The translations under genes and the position numbers were made by a program. Of a DNA stretch of 49,175 bases, positions 36,234-43,230 are shown one piece after another. Below the pieces are notes generated by a model. It did no database searches and was not told where the DNA came from. It saw only the letters and a list, made by a program, of their open reading frames with translations. The DNA comes from Trueperaceae bacterium (GTDB lineage: Bacteria > Deinococcota > Deinococci > Deinococcales > Trueperaceae). The stretch lies in contig REEJ01000171.1 of the NCBI GenBank assembly GCA_007695125.1, forward strand, positions 1 through 49,175, in the 5' to 3' direction. The first letter of the stretch is position 1. The number at the start of each line of letters is the position of its first letter.

Positions 36234-37222
36234 ACCTCACCTGCTCGCGTCACGACCGAGCGCTGCTCCGCCGGTCGCCCCCGCACGACGAGCAGCGCAG
36301 CCACGCCGCAGGCGGCGACGAGCAGGGTGAGCGCGCCGAGCGTGAGCGTGTCGGGGCTGAGGAGCGGTTGCGCCCGCAAGGCCTGCCAGGTCACGAGGCC
36401 CGTCAGCCCGAGGTATCCGCCGGCGGCGACGGCCACCAGCGCGACCCGCTGTCCTTCCCGCAAGCGGCGCCTCCGCTGCAGCCACACGCCGAACACGGGG
36501 ACCACCTGCAACGCATGGAGGCCGACGAAGTGCCCGACGCGCAGGTCGCCCACGTCGCTGCGCCAGCCCGTGACGGGCAGTCCCGGCCCGCCGTCGGGGG
36601 CGCCGACGCTGTGCGCACCGGCGACGGTGACGCTCTCGCCGGCCTGCCAGCCGGCGAGCTGGGTCGCCGTCGGGCTGGTCATGAGGAACGCTTGGGCCAT
36701 GCCGACGATCGTGATCGCCAGCCCGAGCCGCAGCGCCCAGCCGAGGCTGGGACGCTCGAAGCGCTGTTTGAGCAGGAGCCCGGCGACGACGACGTTGGTC
36801 ACGAGCAGCACGTTGATGGCGGCGGCCATGAGCGCCCACATCGCCGCGTCGAAGGGCGTGGCGACGTTGAAGTGGCTGGTGTTGCCGCGCAGCACCTGGG
36901 TGACGATGGCGAGCCACTCGAGCGCGAAGGTCACCACGACGACCCAACCGGCGATGCGCACGAGACGAGCGCGCCACACGGTGTGCTGCCGCACGTGCGC
37001 GAGCAGCCACAGCAGCGTGAAGGTGTAGACGGTGATCGACACGGCGAACTTGGTCGGCTTGAGCCAAGCTGGGGCGCCGCCGATGGTGCGCGGGTCGAGC
37101 ACCAGGCCGAAGAGGAAGAGCGCGAGCAGCGCGAGCGTCGCCAGTCCGGAGAAGGCGAGGGGTCGGTGGTGCTCGGCGAGGTTCCGGAAGGCGGTGACGG
37201 GGTCGAACGTGGTCGTGCGCAT
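36230..37222 (-). CDS. Multispanning membrane protein, hypothetical
   Basis: APAWLKPTKFAVSITVYTFTLLWLLAHV...VGHFVGLHALQVVPVFGVWL; RBS AAGGAGG before ATG 37222; overlaps the ABA4-like gene. Confidence 0.8.
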   Translation of the reverse strand: MRTTTFDPVTAFRNLAEHHRPLAFSGLATLALLALFLFGLVLDPRTIGGAPAWLKPTKFAVSITVYTFTLLWLLAHVRQHTVWRARLVRIAGWVVVVTFALEWLAIVTQVLRGNTSHFNVATPFDAAMWALMAAAINVLLVTNVVVAGLLLKQRFERPSLGWALRLGLAITIVGMAQAFLMTSPTATQLAGWQAGESVTVAGAHSVGAPDGGPGLPVTGWRSDVGDLRVGHFVGLHALQVVPVFGVWLQRRRRLREGQRVALVAVAAGGYLGLTGLVTWQALRAQPLLSPDTLTLGALTLLVAACGVAALLVVRGRPAEQRSVVTRAGEV

Positions 37223-37234
37223 CGTTCCTCCTTG

Positions 37235-37247
37235 TGAACGGTGTTCA
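37235..37247. promoter_or_regulatory. TetR operator, site 2
   Basis: TGAACGGTGTTCA upstream of the membrane protein/ABA4-like operon. Confidence 0.8.
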
Positions 37248-37289
37248 GTAGTGGGCACGCTGGGGCGTTGGCGAAGGATGGTCATGGCG

Positions 37290-37934
37290 TCAGGTCCGGA
37301 TGTAGAAGCCGTCGCGCAACACGCGCGCGGTTCGCTCGTAGAAGGCGCGGGCGGCGTCGGCATCGATGCCTGGCACGCTCAGGTGCAGCCCGACGATGCC
37401 ATGCACGGTGGTCCACAGCCAGGCGGCGACCTCGCGGCTCGACTGCTCGGGCAACGCGCCCATGGCCATCGCCGCCTCGACCGACTCGATCAGCACGTCG
37501 AACCCGTCGATGATCGGTGGTCCGCCGGGCGTGGCACGCAGCAACATGTCGCCGCGGCGCAGGAACATCAGCCGGTACTCGACCGGGTGCGCCAGCCCGA
37601 ACTCGACGTAGGCACGACCGATCGCCTCGATGCGATCGACCGGGTGGACCGCTCCCGCAGCCGCCTCGGCGAGGCGAGCACCGAACGTGGCGCAGCCCGC
37701 CTGGGCGGCGTGGAAGAGCAGGTCGTCCTTGTCGGCGAAGTGCAGGTACACGGTCGGCGGCGCGTAGCCTGCGGCCTCGGCCACCTGGCGCAGCGAGAAA
37801 CCGTCGACGTCGTGCTCCGCGAGCAGCGCGACGGCCGCGGCCAGCAGGTCGCCGCGGGTGTCGGGGCCGCGCACGGAGCGCCGGTCGGGACGAGACGTTC
37901 GCTTGCCCGCATCGGATCGTGGGGTCACGCGCAT
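37290..37934 (-). CDS. TetR/AcrR family transcriptional regulator
   Basis: RGDLLAAAVALLAEHDVDGFSLRQVAEAAGYAPPTVYLHFADKDDLLFHA; start may be the leaderless GTG 37928. Confidence 0.95.
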   Translation of the reverse strand: MRVTPRSDAGKRTSRPDRRSVRGPDTRGDLLAAAVALLAEHDVDGFSLRQVAEAAGYAPPTVYLHFADKDDLLFHAAQAGCATFGARLAEAAAGAVHPVDRIEAIGRAYVEFGLAHPVEYRLMFLRRGDMLLRATPGGPPIIDGFDVLIESVEAAMAMGALPEQSSREVAAWLWTTVHGIVGLHLSVPGIDADAARAFYERTARVLRDGFYIRT

Positions 37935-37963
37935 ACGATAATGAACACTGTTCACTTCGTCAA
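37935..37963 (-). promoter_or_regulatory. tetR promoter with operator in the -35/-10 spacer
   Basis: Minus strand TTGACG (37958-37963), 17 bp containing TGAACAGTGTTCA (37942-37954), TATCGT (37935-37940). Confidence 0.85.
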
Positions 37964-38279
37964 GCGGCCAACCGCTCCGCCGGTGCGGACCGGTCCGACG
38001 TTCGGACCGCGGACAGCAACGTGCCGGGACCACCGGCGTGGGTGAAGCCGAGGAACGCCGCCGTCCTGCCGGTCCCGTCCGGGGGGCATCTGCACGGTGT
38101 CGCCCGCCGCGGCGAGACCGGAGCGCCGCCGCCGACCACGCGCACGGCGAGAGCCATGAACGCCCCAGACGCTAGGGATGGTGGGGTGGCGGTTGCAGCG
38201 TGCCATGGTGACCTCCTCGAGGCCCACAGCGAAGCGCAACGGGCGTCAACGGGGCGTCACAGCCTTCGGTGCGGGCCCG

Positions 38280-39965
38280 TCAGTCGCGCACGACGGCCTC
38301 CCCCACGTCCTCGAACACGTTCTCGCCCACCGCGACGCTCGCATCGCGTGCGATCTCGAGACCGACGGAACTGCCGCGCACCGTGTTGCCGCCGAAGCTA
38401 CCGCTTGCCGCCTCGTCGAACCACGCCGCGCGGTTGGCGTTGCCTTCGAACAGGTTGTCGGTCACCTCGGCCACGGCCTCACCCGCGATGACCACGCCAG
38501 CCCAACCGTTGTCGTCGAAGGTAGAACCGCTCACCTCGCCCGTCGCCGCGTCCAGGAACCCCACGCCGCTGCGTTCCTGAGCGAGTACCACCACGCCGTG
38601 CACTTGGAGCGTGCTGAACTCCGCCGCGACGAGGCCAGAACGGTTGCCGCGCACGGTCGTACCGTCGACGCTCGCCCGAGCCGACCCCAGCAGGTACAAC
38701 CCGAAGCCGCCGTGGTGCTCGATCCGACCGCCTCGAACCTCGATGACCGCGAACCCATCGGCCAGCAGCGCGTCGCCGTCGCCACCGTCGCCGATCATGA
38801 CGACATCGTCGAGCTCGGCGCTGGCCGCGTCGCCGACGTACAGGCCCCCCTCGTTCGCGGTGAACGTGCCCCCGACCACACGCACCGTGGCGCGCTCGAC
38901 TGCGTAGACGTGCGCCCACGTGCCCGTGCGCTCGATCGTCACACCCTCGAGGAGCACGCTCGCCGCGCCGACCACGTCGACCGCGCCGCCGGCGTGGTCA
39001 CGAAGGTGATCCCCGTGGAGCGCCAGGGCGGCGCCGTCGCCCACCCACACCGCGGAGACCAGCACCTCGTCCGTGTTGGCGCCGTTGTGCTCGAAGAGGC
39101 CGCCGTACGAGCGCACCGAGGCACGATCGTGCAGCGAGAGGGCGAAGCGCGGGTTGTGCGCGAAGACGACCCGGCGGAACTCGGCCTCGGCGTCGCCGCC
39201 GACGCGAACAGCATCGACGTCGAGGCCGCCGAGGCTGCCGCTCTCCTCGATGTACGTTGCCTCGAGGCTCACGCTGGCGCGTCCTCGGACCTCGAGTGCG
39301 CTCGCGACGTGCTGGCGCAACTCGCCACCGACCATCGTCAGGCTCGCCTCGCCGTCGATGTGAATCCCACCAACGTTCCTCACCACCACGACGTCGTCCA
39401 GATGCACGGTCGAGGCATCGCGCACCTCGATCGCGAACCCCTCGTGGCGACCGAAGCCACCACCGACCACGCGGACGTCGGCCGCACCCGACGCCACCAG
39501 GCCGCTGCCGTGACCGAACGGTCGCTCGGCCGAGTCGGCGTAGCCCCCGACCGCGAAGCCGACGTCGACGTGTTCGAGCGTCATCGCCGCGTCCCGGATC
39601 CACAGCACGTCGCCTGGCGCCTCGGCGTCGTACGCCAGACGGAGGCCTGTGATCCGCACCTCGGCACCCGGTTCGATCGACACGCCGAGGGGCGCGGAGC
39701 GCAGGTTCAACTGCACGGTGCCGGCCTCCTCGGCACGCAGGTCGACCTGGCCGCGCAGGACCAGGGTGTCGTCCAGGTCGTACTCGCCAGGCGCGATCGT
39801 CACGACACCGCCGTGGTCGAGTGCCTGCAGCAATGCCGCAGCGCTGTCGACGGTGACCGTCGCTCCGGGCTGAGCGAGCGAGGCGCCCGCGATCAGGAGC
39901 GCGAGCAGCAACGGACCCAAGCCGAGGGCGCCGACCCGACGACGCCGCGCCCACCAGGCGACCAT
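38280..39965 (-). CDS. Secreted right-handed parallel beta-helix protein
   Basis: Signal peptide LGPLLLALLIAGASLAQ; repetitive beta-helix repeats (e.g. VSGSTFDDNGWAGVVIAGEAVAEVTDNLFEGN). Confidence 0.88.
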   Translation of the reverse strand: MVAWWARRRRVGALGLGPLLLALLIAGASLAQPGATVTVDSAAALLQALDHGGVVTIAPGEYDLDDTLVLRGQVDLRAEEAGTVQLNLRSAPLGVSIEPGAEVRITGLRLAYDAEAPGDVLWIRDAAMTLEHVDVGFAVGGYADSAERPFGHGSGLVASGAADVRVVGGGFGRHEGFAIEVRDASTVHLDDVVVVRNVGGIHIDGEASLTMVGGELRQHVASALEVRGRASVSLEATYIEESGSLGGLDVDAVRVGGDAEAEFRRVVFAHNPRFALSLHDRASVRSYGGLFEHNGANTDEVLVSAVWVGDGAALALHGDHLRDHAGGAVDVVGAASVLLEGVTIERTGTWAHVYAVERATVRVVGGTFTANEGGLYVGDAASAELDDVVMIGDGGDGDALLADGFAVIEVRGGRIEHHGGFGLYLLGSARASVDGTTVRGNRSGLVAAEFSTLQVHGVVVLAQERSGVGFLDAATGEVSGSTFDDNGWAGVVIAGEAVAEVTDNLFEGNANRAAWFDEAASGSFGGNTVRGSSVGLEIARDASVAVGENVFEDVGEAVVRD

Positions 39966-41617
39966 CAGCGCGCCTCCGTGACGTTCTGGCCGTTGTCGGA
40001 GAACACGTTGTCCACGCCCTGGGCCGCACCCTGGTCCTCCAGGCGCACACCGGACTCGGAGCCCGCGATCGTGTTCCCCTCCAACGTTCCGGTGGCGGCG
40101 TCGACGATCAGCACGCCGACCTGACCGTTGCCGAGAAGCCGGTTGTCCTCGAGGTGCCCGCCCGACTCGTCCGCCAAGGCCACCCCGTTGCGTCCGTTGC
40201 CCGTGATCTCGTTGCGCATGAACACGGCGCGGGTGCCACCCAGGAGCACGGCGCCGGAGTGCAGGTTGTCGAAGACCCGGTTCTCCGTGACGAAGGCGGT
40301 GGCGGCACCGGTCATCCACAGCCCCATCTCGTTGCCCGTGATGGTGTTGTCGGTCAGGTCGGCGCTCGCGTCGCCGTCGATCCACACGCCCCTCGCCACG
40401 TGACCGGCGATGGTGTTGCCGACGATGTCGACGCTGGCCGCCTCGCCGATGGTCACGCCCGACGACGCGCCGTCGAGCAGCTCGGAGCCGTGGATGGCCG
40501 CCCGGGCGTCGCCGTGGACGAACACCGACCCCTCGTTGCCGAGGAAGCGGCTGCCCTGGATCACCAAGGTGCCCTGATCGCTGACCCGGGTGTGGCCGAA
40601 CGCCCCGTTCGCCGCGACGGTCGAGTCCTCGATCACCAGCGTGCCCGCCTGCCGCACTTCGAACGCCCCGCCGAGACTGCCGCGCACCGTGGCACGTTGC
40701 ACGGCCACGCGCGCCTCGTCCATGACGACCACGGCTGCCCAGCGCCGGCTCCCGTCCTCGAGCCCGTCACCGTTGGCCTCGAGCAACGTACCGTCGATGA
40801 CCACCTCGGCGGTGCCGCTGGCGGCGATGGCGGACACCGGCGAGTCGCGCACGATCCCGCCCCGGAAGGTCGCTCGCGCCTGGTCCACCACCCGGATGGC
40901 TTCGAGCCACATCCCGCGCTCGACGTCGAGGACGCCGTTGCCTCCGAAGCCGCTATCCGTGAGCGTCGCCTGCGCGTCGTCCAGGAGGACGATCGCCTGC
41001 GCGAACTGGTCGAGGAAGGTGCTGCCACGGACGTCGATCCGAGCCTCCTGGACCGCGATGATCCCGCGGTGGTTGTCACCCACCTGCGACGTGGCGAGGC
41101 GCAGCGCACTCGTCCCGAGCACCTCGATCGCCGCGTTCTCGTTTCGGATGATCCGCGTGTCCTCGACGTCGGCCTCGGCCCTGCCCTGCAGCACGAGGGC
41201 CGTGCCGTGCCCGGCCGGGCGCCACGGATCCGCTGGCTCGACGGTGCCCGCCTTGGCGAGCCCGAGGTCGACGCCGCGCAGCACGACGTGGCCGTTACGC
41301 ACCACCACGAGGTCACCGGCCGAGTCGCCGGCCCACACGAGGCGCAGCCCCTCCAGATGCAGCCGGGCTCCTTCACCGACGCGGACGGCGATCGGGCCGC
41401 CGGACGCCTCGATGGTCACGTCGTCGGGGCCGCTCCCGACGATCGACAGCGCGCCGGCGACGTCGAGCGAACCGTCGAGCGCGTACGTGCCAGGCGCGAT
41501 TCGGTACTCGCCGCCGCTCGCGAAGGCGGCCACCAGGTCGTCGACGCTCTCGATCGCCGTCTGGGCGAAGGCGGCGCACAGGAGCAGCGCCAGCACCAGG
41601 GTGCCGAGGCGCCTCAC
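39965..41617 (-). CDS. Secreted right-handed parallel beta-helix protein (paralogue)
   Basis: GTG start overlaps the upstream stop; repeats such as NTITGNEMGLWMTGAATAFVTENRVFDNLHSGAVLLGGTRAVFMRNEITGNGRNGVAL. Confidence 0.88.
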   Translation of the reverse strand: MRRLGTLVLALLLCAAFAQTAIESVDDLVAAFASGGEYRIAPGTYALDGSLDVAGALSIVGSGPDDVTIEASGGPIAVRVGEGARLHLEGLRLVWAGDSAGDLVVVRNGHVVLRGVDLGLAKAGTVEPADPWRPAGHGTALVLQGRAEADVEDTRIIRNENAAIEVLGTSALRLATSQVGDNHRGIIAVQEARIDVRGSTFLDQFAQAIVLLDDAQATLTDSGFGGNGVLDVERGMWLEAIRVVDQARATFRGGIVRDSPVSAIAASGTAEVVIDGTLLEANGDGLEDGSRRWAAVVVMDEARVAVQRATVRGSLGGAFEVRQAGTLVIEDSTVAANGAFGHTRVSDQGTLVIQGSRFLGNEGSVFVHGDARAAIHGSELLDGASSGVTIGEAASVDIVGNTIAGHVARGVWIDGDASADLTDNTITGNEMGLWMTGAATAFVTENRVFDNLHSGAVLLGGTRAVFMRNEITGNGRNGVALADESGGHLEDNRLLGNGQVGVLIVDAATGTLEGNTIAGSESGVRLEDQGAAQGVDNVFSDNGQNVTEAR

Positions 41618-42930
41618 GGCGCCACGGGCCCGTAGGTGCCGTCGAAGCCGATCGCGACCGCGAAAGCGTCGGCGAGCGACATACGCGGGAGCCACACGTC
41701 GGAGTCGACGTCGAGGTCGGTGCCCTGCAGGTTCCAGCCGAAGAAGCCGCGAACGGTGTTGGCCCACGACTCGACGACTTCGACCTCGGCCTCCGCGGCG
41801 TTGCGGTCGATCAGCGTACGCGCGCCGTAGAGCGCGCCCCACGCCGGGCTGATGGCGTACTCGAGATCGAAGCGGGTGTTGCCCCAAGCGTCGTACACCT
41901 CGAGCGCCCAGTCGGCGATGTTGTCCAGGTCGATGATCGTGTCGAACTCTTGGTAGTCGCCCTGCGCGTTGGCCACGAAGACGTTATCGAGCAGCACCAG
42001 GTCGCTCGCCCGGCGGGCGTTGTCGATCCCGAAGGCGTCGTTGAAGGCGAGGATGTTGTTGGCGACCTCGACCGTGATGCGTCCCTCGAGCAGGATCGCC
42101 GAGCCGCCGAAGCTGCCGAAGGGGCTGTGCTTCTGCGTGAAGAGCGCGGCGTTGTGCGCGAAGCGGTAGCGCGGGAAGTCGTTCGGGTCGTCGGCCGCGA
42201 TGGCGGTGGCGAGGTGGAAGCCGGCGCCGGTGTTGTTGACCGCGACGGAGTGCTCGATGGTCACGTCGGCCGCGGCGCCAGGGTAGAAGGCGAACGCGCC
42301 CTGCGTGGGGGCGGTGTTGGTGACGATCACATGCCGCACGACGATGGTGCTGTCGACGCCGGTGCGGATCACGAGGCCCCCCGACTCCGGGGTCGGCGTG
42401 TGCTGCGGCGTGCCCTGGCGGATGATCCGGCTCCCCTCGTCGTCGGGGTAGTAGTTGCGCGGACCGTGGTCGATGACCACGCCGTCGACGACCACCGTGT
42501 GCACGGTGTCCTCGCCGCGCGCCTGCATGAGCCTGGTCGCGAACCCACTCGTATCGATCATGAGACGCGGGTCGGTGGTGAAGTTCTGGGCGTTGTGCAC
42601 ACCGGTGAGCACCGTCACGTGCGCGCCCCACGGATCGCGGCTGGCGAAGTCGGGGGCGAAGCCGCCGTAGATCTCCACCGGGACGGTGATGTGATCGGCG
42701 CCGTTGTCGGCGCGCCCAGTGAAGGTGCCGCCGGTGATGCACACCACGTCGCCGGGCTCGAGGTCGGTGACGATGTTGCCGAGGTCGCGCGCCGGGCGCT
42801 CGAGGCTGGCGACGCGGCCACTCCCCTGCTCGCTCACGTACTTCGTGCAGGCTTGCGCCAGCGCGGGTGCGCCGGCGAGCAGCAGCGTCGCGAGCGCGAG
42901 TGCGAGGCGGCGGACGGTGGGGTGGTGCAT
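41614..42930 (-). CDS. Secreted parallel beta-helix-like protein
   Basis: Signal peptide LALALATLLLAGAPALAQA; NIVTDLEPGDVVCITGGTFTG, IYGGFAPDFASRDPWG, VAVNNTGAGFHLATA. Confidence 0.85.
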   Translation of the reverse strand: MHHPTVRRLALALATLLLAGAPALAQACTKYVSEQGSGRVASLERPARDLGNIVTDLEPGDVVCITGGTFTGRADNGADHITVPVEIYGGFAPDFASRDPWGAHVTVLTGVHNAQNFTTDPRLMIDTSGFATRLMQARGEDTVHTVVVDGVVIDHGPRNYYPDDEGSRIIRQGTPQHTPTPESGGLVIRTGVDSTIVVRHVIVTNTAPTQGAFAFYPGAAADVTIEHSVAVNNTGAGFHLATAIAADDPNDFPRYRFAHNAALFTQKHSPFGSFGGSAILLEGRITVEVANNILAFNDAFGIDNARRASDLVLLDNVFVANAQGDYQEFDTIIDLDNIADWALEVYDAWGNTRFDLEYAISPAWGALYGARTLIDRNAAEAEVEVVESWANTVRGFFGWNLQGTDLDVDSDVWLPRMSLADAFAVAIGFDGTYGPVAP

Positions 42931-42969
42931 GGTCTCCTCTTCCCGCCCCGAGGGTGGGGCTCGGCCGGG

Positions 42970-43155
42970 TCAGGAGCGGGTGTCGTCGCACGCCGCGTCG
43001 GCGTGCACCGCCTCGTCGACGAACGCCCAGGCGGCCACCCACGTCTCGAACTCGAGCACCTCGCGCGTGCGCAGGTCCTGCACGTGCACGCGCTGGGTAC
43101 CGTTCGACTGGGTGAACCGGATCAGGTAGCTGCCGACGAGCCGCTCCTTGGCCAT
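42970..43155 (-). CDS. 61-aa small protein, hypothetical
   Basis: MAKERLVGSYLIRFTQSNGTQRVHVQDLRTREVLEFETWVAAWAFVDEAVHADAACDDTRS; precisely positioned behind a predicted leaderless promoter. Confidence 0.7.
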   Translation of the reverse strand: MAKERLVGSYLIRFTQSNGTQRVHVQDLRTREVLEFETWVAAWAFVDEAVHADAACDDTRS

Positions 43156-43162
43156 GCGGGAC

Positions 43163-43205
43163 AGGCTAGGAGGGTGCCGTTTCAGTGCCGTTTCGGTGCC
43201 GCGGC
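43163..43205 (-). promoter_or_regulatory. SARP-type promoter (heptamer repeats plus -10) for the 61-aa gene
   Basis: Minus strand: GCCGCGG-CACC-GAAACGG-CACT-GAAACGG-CACCCTCC-TAGCCT-GTCCCGC-ATG; 11-bp period, 8-bp gap to -10. Confidence 0.75.
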
Positions 43206-43230
43206 GACCGCAAGGGACGGCGTGTCGAGG

